Origin: Bacillus_BD sp050389805
Lineage (GTDB): Bacteria; Bacillota; Bacilli; Bacillales; Cytobacillaceae
Assembly: GCF_050389805.1 (NCBI RefSeq)
Contig: NZ_CP130945.1
Location: forward strand, 1,798,001 to 1,862,000
DNA length: 64,000 bases
Reading direction: 5' to 3'
The position numbers and the translations under genes were made by a program. Under the pieces are notes generated by a model, which did not search any database, was not told where the DNA came from, and saw only the letters and a list, made by a program, of their open reading frames with translations. Position 1 is the first letter of the stretch. Each line of letters starts with the position of its first letter. Positions 28,627 through 36,592 of this stretch are shown piece by piece.

Positions 28627-29400
28627 ATGACAGTTGCTATTCAATTACCAAAATACCAAGAGCTTTCTGATAAGGAATTAATGGAGTGGAGTCCTGAAGA
28701 GTTTACGGAAAGAATGATGAAAAAGTCCGAAATGTTTGCTGAGAACTTTTTCCATAAGGAAAATTGGGAGAGAGTTTCACTAGATGAAGAGACGCGTAGA
28801 GTAAATCTCGTTGAATTCTGTGCAAGATTGGCATGGCGTGAGTTTTATAATGGCGTTCATCCACCGTCCAAACAAATTGTGATGCTGGAGAAAAATACAG
28901 AAGATTTGGGTATCCGTATTCGTCTAGCACAGCAAATTATTGACGAAGTACAGCATCAAAGAACATGGGGAAAATGGTGTAAGTATTATGGAGGCAGCCC
29001 AAGACTTCAAGATTACGAGGTAAGTTCAGAAGTCATCAGACAGTTCCAATTAACGAATGAATATGATGATGTTGCGGAAATCGCGGTGAATTTACAATTA
29101 ACAGGTGAAGTGATTCTTCCGTATCTATTTGGCTATGGAACACTAACACCAGAAGAAAGCATGACTTATATTTTATTGCCAGATGAGTTATTAGCAGATA
29201 TTGAAAAGTCTGTTGTGGCTGATGAACCGAGACATATTGCCGTAGGTAGAGATATTATGATTAAATATTGTGGTTCAGCAGAGAAACGACGCAGAATTTT
29301 AGAATTACAAAACATCAGATTAGAAAATACAATTAAGATTATGGGAAGAGACTTAGAATTATTAGGAGCGAAAAGAATTAGTCCGCTACCAATAATCTAA
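28627..29400 (+). CDS. Ferritin-like diiron protein, putative oxygenase (PaaA/BoxB-like fold)
   Basis: 257 residues, mostly helical. Two E-x2-H motifs, E107-x2-H110 (IDEVQHQRTW) and E200-x2-H203 (ADEPRHIAVG), with Glu72 (AWREFY) and Glu161 (LTGEVILPY), give four Glu and two His, the full ligand set of a carboxylate-bridged diiron site. Family membership is uncertain: the length resembles PaaC or other ferritin-like proteins, but PaaC lacks the metal site. No reductase or ferredoxin is adjacent, so an electron donor is missing. GAGGAGAGG precedes the start. Likely an oxygenase or oxidase acting on the aromatic substrate of this operon, but this is inference. Confidence 0.7.
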   Translation: MTVAIQLPKYQELSDKELMEWSPEEFTERMMKKSEMFAENFFHKENWERVSLDEETRRVNLVEFCARLAWREFYNGVHPPSKQIVMLEKNTEDLGIRIRLAQQIIDEVQHQRTWGKWCKYYGGSPRLQDYEVSSEVIRQFQLTNEYDDVAEIAVNLQLTGEVILPYLFGYGTLTPEESMTYILLPDELLADIEKSVVADEPRHIAVGRDIMIKYCGSAEKRRRILELQNIRLENTIKIMGRDLELLGAKRISPLPII

Positions 29401-29415
29401 AGAATTTAATCAATT

Positions 29416-29451
29416 GATTCATCTATTGGCTTTATCGCCAATAGATGAATC
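29416..29451 (+). promoter_or_regulatory. Perfect 15-bp intercistronic hairpin
   Basis: GATTCATCTATTGGC (29416-29430) and GCCAATAGATGAATC (29437-29451) with a 6-nt loop. There is no T-run after it; the next gene's ribosome binding site (GGGGTGAA) follows at once. It may stabilise the diiron mRNA or modulate translation of the small protein. Confidence 0.55.
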
Positions 29452-29469
29452 CTTATGGGGTGAAATCAT

Positions 29470-29739
29470 ATGTTCAATTTTGAAGAGTGGTCTCAAGACC
29501 TTCATAGATTAATTGATTTAATGGAAGATCGTCAATCAAATGACCAAGATTTATCTTTGTATCACAAAGAACTAGAACAAAAATGGGACGAATTATTTCA
29601 AGAAGAAAATGATGTATACGTTCAGTTTCTAAAAAACTTATTAAGTTTGACAAAAGGAGTCTTGAATGGTGAGAGACAAGAGGAGGAACTTGAACAGTTA
29701 GTAAATAATATGCGAAGCAGCGTTCTTCTAGAAAAATGA
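29470..29739 (+). CDS. Small acidic helical protein downstream of the diiron gene
   Basis: 89 residues, rich in Glu, Asp, Leu and Gln, predicted to be almost entirely alpha-helical (FNFEEWSQDLHRLIDLMEDR at the N-terminus, QEEELEQLVNNMRSS near the C-terminus). No signal peptide and no known motif. GGGGTGAAATCAT precedes the ATG. Its position, 70 nt after the diiron gene and before a strong hairpin, suggests it is the last gene of that unit. It could be an effector or coupling subunit of the diiron protein, but I see no direct similarity to known ones. Confidence 0.65.
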   Translation: MFNFEEWSQDLHRLIDLMEDRQSNDQDLSLYHKELEQKWDELFQEENDVYVQFLKNLLSLTKGVLNGERQEEELEQLVNNMRSSVLLEK

Positions 29740-29774
29740 ACATCACATAATAAATTTAGGATCCTAAAATGCTA

Positions 29775-29817
29775 AAAGCCTATTTTAATTGGTCTCCAAT
29801 CAATTAAAATAGGCTTT
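29775..29817 (+). terminator. Strong hairpin ending the diiron unit
   Basis: AAAGCCTATTTTAATTG (29775-29791) pairs perfectly over 17 bp with CAATTAAAATAGGCTTT (29801-29817). The T-run is short (GCTTTGTT), but the flanking A-rich 5' side makes it usable in both directions. Confidence 0.65.
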
Positions 29818-29911
29818 GTTCACTAGTACGATATTTTTAAAGCATTAAAAAGAGGAATGCGACTCTAATCATAATTGAATGAAAATATTCAGTTTTTAAA
29901 GAGGGATTAAT

Positions 29912-30640
29912 GTGGAAATATCGGTTCTTATGATTGGTTCTATTGTTATTTTTTTTGCTGCTTTTATCCAAGGCATTACAGGGTTTGGCTTTGCTGTGGT
30001 CGCCATTCCTTTTCTATCCTTATTTGTTTCGCTGCAAATGGTTGTGCCTATTGTAGGGATTTTAGGGATCTATATTAATTTTTATATCTATTTCCGTGAA
30101 AGATCTTATATCGACTTTAAAGAGGTTAAAGTGCTGTTGATTTTCATCATTGTTTTAACCCCATTAGGAACTTATTCATTAGTGATGATCAATGAGCTTT
30201 ACTTAAAGGTAGTCACTGGATTCCTTGTGTTATCATTTGGTATTTGTCTTTGGAAAGGGAAAAGCTTTAGAGTAAAGAATGAAAAAGCCGCACTTGTTAC
30301 GGTTGGTTCTATAAGTGGTTTGTTAAATGGAAGTATTGGAATGATGGGACTTCCGATTGCCCTATACATGACGAATCAAAAGGCCAAAAAGAATGTATTC
30401 CGTGCCAACATCGCATTATTAGGCTTTGTCGTAGCAGTCCTCACCTTTTTTAACTATACAATGATCGGGCTGATCAATATAGAAGTAATTCAATACTCGC
30501 TGTGGCTTTGCGTTTCATTAGTATTAGGAAGCATTATAGGTGTGAAAATTGATAAGCTGATTAAACAAGAACTCTTTTTAAAAATTTCTACAATCGTTAT
30601 TATGCTCTCAGGATTTTTCACTTTACTTTTTGCTGGTTAA
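29912..30640 (+). CDS. TauE/SafE-family sulfite/anion permease-like protein
   Basis: 242 residues with about eight hydrophobic segments. The two internal repeats characteristic of TauE/SafE (DUF81) are visible: FIQGITGFGFAVVAIPFLSLF near residue 20 and SISGLLNGSIGMMGLPIALYM near residue 135. GTG start with GAGGGA about 6 nt upstream. Members move sulfonates, sulfite, sulfoacetate or other organic anions. Here it may import or export an organic acid of the neighbouring aromatic pathways. It is separated from the diiron unit by a strong hairpin. Confidence 0.78.
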   Translation: MEISVLMIGSIVIFFAAFIQGITGFGFAVVAIPFLSLFVSLQMVVPIVGILGIYINFYIYFRERSYIDFKEVKVLLIFIIVLTPLGTYSLVMINELYLKVVTGFLVLSFGICLWKGKSFRVKNEKAALVTVGSISGLLNGSIGMMGLPIALYMTNQKAKKNVFRANIALLGFVVAVLTFFNYTMIGLINIEVIQYSLWLCVSLVLGSIIGVKIDKLIKQELFLKISTIVIMLSGFFTLLFAG

Positions 30641-30761
30641 ACCTTTATTTAGCAATTTCTTTTTGTTACCTATACATTTTGAACCATCAATAATGGTGTA
30701 AAACACTTATAGTTCCTCTGGGAGTTGAGTTTTGGAGTATGAACATGATTTCCAGAGAGAT

Positions 30762-31559
30762 CTACAAGTGTTTTTCTTTTGATGAAGAACTTTCTCGTAA
30801 TCTTCTCGAAATCTCATCTGCAGCTTGTTGAACTTCTCTCGTTAAGTTTGAAATGGTTCTGTCGTTTATCCTACTAATCGGTCCCGCGATACTAACAGAA
30901 GCAATCACTTCATTCTGTGTATTTTTAACAGGGCCCGCAATTGATGTTATTCCTTTCCGGTGTTCCTCTTTACATACAGCAAATCCTTTTATCCGAATGT
31001 ACTCTAATACCTTTTCTAGTTTGCTCGAATTGGTTATGGTGTTCGCTGTAAAAGCAGTTAATCCTTTTTCGATCACTTGCCTAATCATCGTATCTGATTG
31101 AAAGGCTAACAATACTTGTCCGCTACTAGTACAATGAAGAGGAGATTGTCTTCCTGCATGGGATAAGAGATGCACAGGATAGGCACTATCTACTTTGAGT
31201 AAGTATAGAACGCGAAAGTCTTTTAAAATACTAATATGTGCTGCTTCATGGGTCTTCTCTGCTAGATTTTCTAATACATCTAGTGATAAGTGGCATAAGT
31301 CTTCTGTATGAATGATGGTTTGCCCCTTAGCCAACAAAGATGCGGCAAGACGATAGGATTTGGATGAAGAATCTCTGATTATAAATCCTTCCTCTGTTAA
31401 ACTGTGGACTAATCGAAAGGCCGTACTTTTTCCCACTCCTAATTCCTTCATAATATCCTTTAGTTGTAACTCAGGTTGATCCATTGAAAATAAATTAAGA
31501 ATACGAAGAGCATTTCTAAATGACGAGTAATTGCTCTTATTCATTGAAAATGGATCCAT
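30762..31559 (-). CDS. IclR-family transcriptional regulator B
   Basis: 265 residues. The N-terminal winged helix (RNALRILNLFSMDQPELQLKDIMKELGVGKSTAFRLVHSLTEEGFI) is followed by the IclR effector domain (HISILKDFRVLYLLKVDSAYPVHLLSHAGRQSPLHCTSSGQVLLAF). Start at 31559 with AAGGGGG upstream, only 4 nt after the stop of regulator A, so the two are translated in tandem. It is a paralogue of the upstream gene and probably arose by duplication. Target genes are likely the divergent pobA cluster, the aryl-alcohol operon, or both. Confidence 0.85.
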   Translation of the reverse strand: MDPFSMNKSNYSSFRNALRILNLFSMDQPELQLKDIMKELGVGKSTAFRLVHSLTEEGFIIRDSSSKSYRLAASLLAKGQTIIHTEDLCHLSLDVLENLAEKTHEAAHISILKDFRVLYLLKVDSAYPVHLLSHAGRQSPLHCTSSGQVLLAFQSDTMIRQVIEKGLTAFTANTITNSSKLEKVLEYIRIKGFAVCKEEHRKGITSIAGPVKNTQNEVIASVSIAGPISRINDRTISNLTREVQQAADEISRRLRESSSSKEKHL

Positions 31560-31563
31560 TTTA

Positions 31564-32352
31564 TCATACCCCCTTTTCAAAAATGGCAGGAATATAGCCC
31601 AATTGGGAGGAAATGTCATTAGCCGCTTTTATAACAGCTTCTGTAAACAGGCTAATTCTTTGACATTGAATCCGTTCTTTTGTCCCAACAACGCTAACAG
31701 CTGCTACAACCTCACCTGTATAATCTCTAACTGGAGCAGCAATGCTTACACTATTTTCATGTAATTCATCTATGCATACGGCATAACCTTGTTCTTGGAT
31801 TTTTGATAATTGATCTTTAAATTCTTCAGGATTTGTCACGCTATTGGGTCCAAGTTGGGGAAGACCTAGGTTAATCATACTATTCACCACATTTTCTTTT
31901 TGAAAGGCTAACAATACTTTTCCGGAACTTGTACAAGATGGAGGGTTTGTTTTTCCGATCGCGGATAATAGCTGTACAGGAGTGTTGCACTCTATTTTAT
32001 GGACGTACGTAATTTCCTTTCCTTCTAAAATGGAAATATGAGCCGATTCATTTAAATGATCTACTAATTTCTTAAGAATATCTTTAGATTCTCGATGGAT
32101 TTCTAAATGAGAGGTGATGACCCCACTAATCGTAAGAAATGAAAACCCTAGTTTATATTTATTTTGTTCCTTTTGTAAAAAACCTTCAGCCACTAAGTCA
32201 GCGACTAAACGACCCACTGTGCTTTTAGATAATTTTAGTGTCTTTGCTATTTCGGTAATTCCCCAAATAGGTCTTTCTTTTGTAAATAGATGCAAAATCG
32301 TTAGTCCTCTCTGAACCGATTGGAGGACAGAAGTTTTTTTATTCGTTAACAC
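31564..32352 (-). CDS. IclR-family transcriptional regulator A
   Basis: 262 residues. Helix-turn-helix VLQSVQRGLTILHLFTKERPIWGITEIAKTLKLSKSTVGRLVADL, effector domain HISILEGKEITYVHKIECNTPVQLLSAIGKTNPPSCTSSGKVLLAF. The GTG at 32352 has GAGGTGA at good distance and is preferred over the GTG at 32364. It is the first gene of a two-regulator unit divergent from pobA; the 124-bp region between contains an inverted repeat. Aromatic-acid-responsive control of pobA is a reasonable inference. Confidence 0.86.
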   Translation of the reverse strand: MLTNKKTSVLQSVQRGLTILHLFTKERPIWGITEIAKTLKLSKSTVGRLVADLVAEGFLQKEQNKYKLGFSFLTISGVITSHLEIHRESKDILKKLVDHLNESAHISILEGKEITYVHKIECNTPVQLLSAIGKTNPPSCTSSGKVLLAFQKENVVNSMINLGLPQLGPNSVTNPEEFKDQLSKIQEQGYAVCIDELHENSVSIAAPVRDYTGEVVAAVSVVGTKERIQCQRISLFTEAVIKAANDISSQLGYIPAIFEKGV

Positions 32353-32412
32353 CTTAAAAATCACCTCAAAAATAGCGACTGTCCCGTATATAGGAACCTG
32401 ATGGTTAAAATC

Positions 32413-32440
32413 TGAATATTTCTATTTTACTATATATTCA
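32413..32440. promoter_or_regulatory. Inverted repeat between iclR A and pobA, candidate operator
   Basis: TGAATAT (32413-32419) and ATATTCA (32434-32440) are perfect 7-bp arms with a 14-bp spacer. The half-site resembles the AGAATAT arm of the palindrome before the gentisate operon. Confidence 0.45.
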
Positions 32441-32476
32441 TAAGATAATAAAGTTCTTTAAAAAGGGGATGTAAAA

Positions 32477-33688
32477 ATGAAAACACAAGTAGGAATTATT
32501 GGGGCTGGTCCGGCTGGACTTATACTTGCACAATACCTTCATTTACAAGGCATTGATTCTATTATATTAGAGCGTAAATCAAAGGATAATATCGAAGGAA
32601 CGGTAAAGGCCGGGATTTTAGAACAAACAACGATTGATATTCTAAGAGAATTGGATGTTGGCAACCGCATGGATCAAGAAGGTCATTTTCATGATGGAAA
32701 TTACTTTCAATTCAATGGGGAGAGACGTCGAATTGATTTGAAGAAATATTCTGGTGGAAAGCAAGTAGTTGTCTACCCGCAACATGAAGTCATTATTGAC
32801 CTAGTCAATGCACGCCAAGCGAGTGGGAAAGACATCATCTTTGATGTAGAGGACGTTACGTTACATGACATCGAAACGGATCAACCGAAAATAAGATACC
32901 GTAAAAACGGGATGGACGAAGAAATCGTATGTGACTTTATTGCAGGCTGTGACGGGTATCATGGACCAAGCCGTCAGGCGATCCCGGAAAAGCTTAGAAA
33001 AGAACATCTGCATGTATATAAGGATGGCTGGTTAGGGATTCTGTCTGATTCTGCTCCAGCAGCAGATGAGCTTGTGTATGCGAACCATGATAGGGGATTT
33101 GCTTTATTAAGTACACGTACTCCGATTCTTCAACGCCACTATTTGCAAGTAGATGCAAATGACGATATTGCCAATTGGTCTGACGATCGGATCTGGACAG
33201 AACTTAATGAAAGAACGAAGACCGATGATGGATGGCAAATTCCGGATGGACCGATTAATTCAAAAGGAATTATCCGGATGCGCAGCTTCATATGTGAAAC
33301 GATGCAATATGGCCGTCTGTTTATTGCAGGTGATGCTGCACATACCGTGCCGCCTACAGGTGCTAAAGGGCTTAACTTGGCTGCGACAGACGTCAAAGTC
33401 ATGGCGCGGGGGATCGTGGAGTTTTATCAAACAGGAAATAAGGATATTCTTGAGCGTTATTCGGAAATTTGTCTTCGTCGTATCTGGAAAGCAGAACGCT
33501 TCTCTTCCTTGATGACAAAGCTGCTTCACGCAAATCCAGCCTATGATTCATTCGAACGGGGAATTCAACTGGCTGATTTAGATTACTATACATCATCGGA
33601 TGCAGGGTTAACGATGATTGCCGAAAACTATGTGGGAATGCCAATCGAATGGGAAAAAACGAAAGATGCAAGGCTTATTACCAAATAA
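32477..33688 (+). CDS. pobA: 4-hydroxybenzoate 3-monooxygenase
   Basis: 403 residues, the usual length of PobA. The FAD fold starts at residue 5 (G9-x-G11-x2-G14). VYPQHEVIIDLVNARQASG, the DG motif FIAGCDGYHGPSRQAIP, and GDAAHTVPPTGAKGLNLAATDVKVMARGI match PobA closely. It hydroxylates 4-hydroxybenzoate to protocatechuate using NAD(P)H and O2. AAAGGGGATG precedes the ATG. It heads a three-gene cluster whose next genes suggest 2,3-cleavage of protocatechuate (as in the Paenibacillus pra cluster) rather than the beta-ketoadipate route. Confidence 0.92.
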   Translation: MKTQVGIIGAGPAGLILAQYLHLQGIDSIILERKSKDNIEGTVKAGILEQTTIDILRELDVGNRMDQEGHFHDGNYFQFNGERRRIDLKKYSGGKQVVVYPQHEVIIDLVNARQASGKDIIFDVEDVTLHDIETDQPKIRYRKNGMDEEIVCDFIAGCDGYHGPSRQAIPEKLRKEHLHVYKDGWLGILSDSAPAADELVYANHDRGFALLSTRTPILQRHYLQVDANDDIANWSDDRIWTELNERTKTDDGWQIPDGPINSKGIIRMRSFICETMQYGRLFIAGDAAHTVPPTGAKGLNLAATDVKVMARGIVEFYQTGNKDILERYSEICLRRIWKAERFSSLMTKLLHANPAYDSFERGIQLADLDYYTSSDAGLTMIAENYVGMPIEWEKTKDARLITK

Positions 33689-33786
33689 CTTTATATTTGC
33701 ACTTTGTTTTTAAGGATATTTATAGATTGAATTATTAAATGTATTTCTTTTCATGAAACAAGATACTTCAAGGAGTGAGAGACTTC

Positions 33787-34740
33787 ATGCATGATTTCCA
33801 TACCCATTTTATCCCTGCAGATGTACTGAACTGGCTGAAGGAAAATAAGCATACCGTTCATGCGGAATGGATAAAAAAAGACGAAAATAAAGAAGAGTTT
33901 CTTGTTGTGAATCAAAAATGGGGCTTTGAATTAAAGAAGGCTTTTATTGATCTTGAGCTTTATTTAGAGAACCAAGAAAAAGCCGGGGTGACACATGCGA
34001 TGATCTCCCCAATCCCACAGTTATTTATGTATGATTTTCCAATTGAAATTAGTATAGAAATGGCAAGAATCTACAATCGTTCGCTTGCACAATTAGTTAA
34101 ACGTTACCCGGATAAACTGTCGGCTGTTGGAACAGTTCCACTCGCCTATCCGGAAAAGGCGGCCCAAGTGTTACATGAGGCGATGAGTATGGGATTGAAG
34201 GGTGCCATTATCGGCCCTGGAATATATCAACATATGCTCTCAGATTCTTTTTTCCAACCTTTTCTTGAAGAGGCGAATAGACTAAAGGCGATTCTTTTTA
34301 TTCATCCTCTATTAAGTGAAGATCCTCGGTTAAAGAGAAGGATGATGCCTAATCTGATTGGAATCCCGTGGGAAACAACGGTTTGTGCGACAGATATCCT
34401 ATTAAGTGGAATGATTGATCGCTTTCCAGAACTCAAACTATTATTTGCCCATGGTGGCGGGTTCCTTCCTTATCAAATAGGGAGGTTAGATAGAGGCTAC
34501 GAGCAATGGGAGCAGGTGTCCTCTAGTTTACAAGCCCCGCCATCCCAATATTTAAAGCGTTTTTGGTACGATACCGTCCTCTGGAATCAGAATAGTCTTG
34601 ATTCTCTTATCAAAATGGTTGGTGAGGACCGCGTCGTAGCAGGATCCGATTATCCATTTGATCTATCGGTATGGCCACCAAAAGAGGTTAGTAATAAAGG
34701 AGCTCATCGTTTATTAGGTGATGCCGTCCAAATAATCTAA
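33787..34740 (+). CDS. ACMSD-like amidohydrolase, probable 5-carboxy-2-hydroxymuconate semialdehyde decarboxylase (PraH-like)
   Basis: 317 residues of the amidohydrolase-2 family. His5-x-His7 (MHDFHTHF) begins the metal site; LFIHPLL, LLFAHGGGFLP and the catalytic Asp in VAGSDYPFDL follow. The family includes ACMS decarboxylase and PraH, which decarboxylates the protocatechuate 2,3-cleavage product. Its place between pobA and a LigB-type dioxygenase supports the PraH role. ATG 33787 is favoured; GTG 33775 sits almost on the AAGGAG. A gamma-resorcylate-type decarboxylase is an alternative. Confidence 0.75.
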   Translation: MHDFHTHFIPADVLNWLKENKHTVHAEWIKKDENKEEFLVVNQKWGFELKKAFIDLELYLENQEKAGVTHAMISPIPQLFMYDFPIEISIEMARIYNRSLAQLVKRYPDKLSAVGTVPLAYPEKAAQVLHEAMSMGLKGAIIGPGIYQHMLSDSFFQPFLEEANRLKAILFIHPLLSEDPRLKRRMMPNLIGIPWETTVCATDILLSGMIDRFPELKLLFAHGGGFLPYQIGRLDRGYEQWEQVSSSLQAPPSQYLKRFWYDTVLWNQNSLDSLIKMVGEDRVVAGSDYPFDLSVWPPKEVSNKGAHRLLGDAVQII

Positions 34741-34811
34741 TAGTTTGGTAACGATTAGGTAGATCTTTAGGTAAATATTCACATTCTAAAAATGACTAGG
34801 AGGAATGGAAA

Positions 34812-35660
34812 ATGACAATCGAATTAAGTATACTCGCCCCACATGTTCCAAGTATTTGTCATGAAGAATTAGCACCTGAATTTCAAAAGCCAATGGTTGA
34901 TGCTATGAAAGAAGTTGCTAAAGATATCGCGCAAATAAAGCCAGATGCCATCGTATTGGTTACATGTCACTGGCCGACTACATTCGCCCATTATGTAGAC
35001 TGTTATCCTGTTCATAAAGGGCTTCTGACAGCACAAGAAGCACCAGAGCTCATTAAGGATGTTCCATATTCCTATCCAGGTGATGAGGAATTAGGACTTC
35101 AGCTCGTGCAAGCAGGAAAAGATGCGGGTCTTTCGGTCATCGAAGTCCAGGATGAACACTTCGTTTGGGATTATGGCACGGTTGTTCCTTTACGGTATCT
35201 TGTTCCAAATGAAGATATTCCGGTTGTTAACTTATCCGTTACATTAGCTGCCGATTTGGATGAAACGTACCGGTGGGGGCAGACCATTGCAAAGGTTTTA
35301 CAAGAAACGGATAAGAAGATTGTTTTCATTTCAAGTGGTGCCCTATCCCATCGTTTAGTTCGGGGCAGACATAATATGCCAACCCTTTCGGAACATGCCC
35401 TTGATAAAGAATTTATTGGCTTCGTTATGAATAAAAATTATAAGGCTGCCTTTGACATGCTGCCGCAATATGCAAATATGGCAAAAGTAGAGTCAGGTGG
35501 TCGCCATTTAGCGATGCTGTTAGGTATTATCAATGAAGAGGATCATCCTGAATATTTAGCAGAAGGACAATCATCCGGAAGCTGGAATGCCCTTATTACA
35601 TTTTCTAAAACAAAGGTTTCTAGTTTACAAGAGAATACTAATGCAGAATATGTAAAGTAG
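34812..35660 (+). CDS. Class III extradiol dioxygenase, probable protocatechuate 2,3-dioxygenase (PraA-like)
   Basis: 282 residues of the LigB superfamily. His11 (ILAPHVPSICH) and His53 (VTCHWPTTFAH) match the two iron ligands, with an acidic residue late in the chain (AKVESGGRH) as the likely third; FISSGALSHRL carries a conserved His. In Paenibacillus, protocatechuate 2,3-dioxygenase belongs here and is linked to a 4-hydroxybenzoate hydroxylase and an amidohydrolase-type decarboxylase, exactly the trio seen. Other catechol or homoprotocatechuate substrates are possible. AGGAGGAA lies before the start. Later steps (semialdehyde dehydrogenase, tautomerase, hydratase) are not adjacent. Confidence 0.78.
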   Translation: MTIELSILAPHVPSICHEELAPEFQKPMVDAMKEVAKDIAQIKPDAIVLVTCHWPTTFAHYVDCYPVHKGLLTAQEAPELIKDVPYSYPGDEELGLQLVQAGKDAGLSVIEVQDEHFVWDYGTVVPLRYLVPNEDIPVVNLSVTLAADLDETYRWGQTIAKVLQETDKKIVFISSGALSHRLVRGRHNMPTLSEHALDKEFIGFVMNKNYKAAFDMLPQYANMAKVESGGRHLAMLLGIINEEDHPEYLAEGQSSGSWNALITFSKTKVSSLQENTNAEYVK

Positions 35661-35775
35661 GTTTCATTTTCGCTTGAGGTTGTTTAGGTGATGTGGGAGA
35701 GAGGGGAAGTTCCTTATCTCATGATTGAGCAACATGATATACGTAGAACGCGAACGAAAAGCATCTAAGAGTACG

Positions 35776-35827
35776 AGGGTCAGTCCCCCAAGCTGCTAAA
35801 ACATGAACGCAGCTGGGGACTGACCCT
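35776..35827. repeat. Long palindromic repeat GGGTCAGTCCCC family
   Basis: AGGGTCAGTCCCC (35776-35788) and GGGGACTGACCCT (35815-35827) form a perfect 13-bp outer stem, with AGCTGC/GCAGCT inside. ATTTTT follows on the plus strand, so it may terminate the extradiol dioxygenase transcript. A weaker relative of the TGAGTCA family lies just upstream (about 35690-35712, GAGGGGAAGTTCC). Confidence 0.75.
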
Positions 35828-35834
35828 ATTTTTC

Positions 35835-35884
35835 ATCGTCTGTTAACCGATCGGTCGTAGGTTTGAAATCCTCCTGTGGAGCCA
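35835..35884 (+). pseudogene. 3' two thirds of a tRNA-Asn (truncated relic)
   Basis: ATCGTCTGTTAACCGATCGG, then TCGTAGGTTTGAAATCC and GTGGAGCCA match the anticodon arm (GTT), T-arm and 3' end of Bacillus tRNA-Asn. The D-arm and 5' acceptor strand are missing, apparently replaced by the palindromic repeat immediately upstream. Confidence 0.75.
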
Positions 35885-35894
35885 ATTTATTTTT

Positions 35895-35985
35895 AGAGAA
35901 GTACTCAAATGGCTGAAGAGACACCCCTGTAAAGGGTGTAGATCGGGCAACCTGTGTGAGGGTTCACATTCGTCCTTGTCGGTTA
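35895..35985 (+). pseudogene. Degenerate tRNA-Ser with a GTA (Tyr-type) anticodon
   Basis: The whole length aligns with Bacillus tRNA-Ser(GCT): GAGAAGTACTCAAATGGCTG, the long variable arm, GAGGGTTCACAT and the 3' side. The anticodon stem CACCC/GGGTG is intact, but the loop is CTGTAAA (35927-35933), so the anticodon reads GTA. The acceptor and T stems have several mismatches and the 3' end is GGTTA. Most probably a decayed gene rather than an active tRNA. Confidence 0.65.
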
Positions 35986-36000
35986 ATTTTTAAAACCAAA

Positions 36001-36034
36001 ACTCCTATTCTATTTTGAGAATAGGAGTTTTTGT
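36001..36034 (+). terminator. Terminator behind the second tRNA relic
   Basis: ACTCCTATTC and GAATAGGAGT, then TTTTTG. It matches the terminator at 18660-18695 almost exactly, showing that the two loci share descent. Confidence 0.8.
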
Positions 36035-36592
36035 ATGTATACGGAATCTATTAGATTTTTCCTTTTTATATTCATTTGCTCTAAAAATCCCTTTCTATTT
36101 GAAGGGAAATCAATGTATGTAAACGCAAGATACTCCTTATATTTTCAAGAATGAGTGCTTCTAAATCGCCAATAAATCGGAGTCTCTCCGTCCTTGTTAA
36201 ACGTTGGAACTAGGAACCCAAATTCATCATGCAATAAAAATAAATGAAGTAATGAGGATATAGCTATTTACAATTTATTATCAAAAGTTTAGCGGATTTA
36301 TATTAGAAAACGACCTCTCGGAAAAAACGATCAGGGTATTTACCGAATAGCATTTTCCTATTTTACAACGGGCAATTTGAACGGTTCGAGTCTGACAAAA
36401 ATCGTCATTTATTTTTGTTAAAATAAATATTATGGTGAATTTTCTGTAACCTGTGATATTATAGTAGAAAAAACCTATTAAGGAGACCATAGGTTTATTT
36501 TCTCCTTCATCATAAAAATGTCTGGATAGAAAAAATATTTATTGAATTAAAAGAATTTGGAGTCTCTTATTATATGTATTGTGGGGTGTAAA
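36035..36592. other. Intergenic region without supported genes
   Basis: About 560 bp, AT-rich. A possible promoter for the downstream kinase lies towards its end, but no convincing -35/-10 pair could be chosen. A 69-codon frame on the minus strand (36281-36490) has no ribosome binding site or family and is discounted. Confidence 0.5.

Noticed and set aside
35895..35985. Functional suppressor-like tRNA
   Set aside because: Acceptor and T stems have several mismatches and the 3' end is GGTTA, so processing and charging are unlikely. Kept as a pseudogene and a finding to test.
18566..36034. tRNA-flanked integrative element with att sites
   Set aside because: The two tRNA-like ends share sequence including a terminator, but there is no integrase, no phage or conjugation gene and the tRNAs are decayed in different ways. 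Duplication and decay of rrn tails is simpler.
36281..36490. 69-codon frame on the minus strand
   Set aside because: No ribosome binding site, odd composition and position upstream of a kinase promoter; treated as chance.
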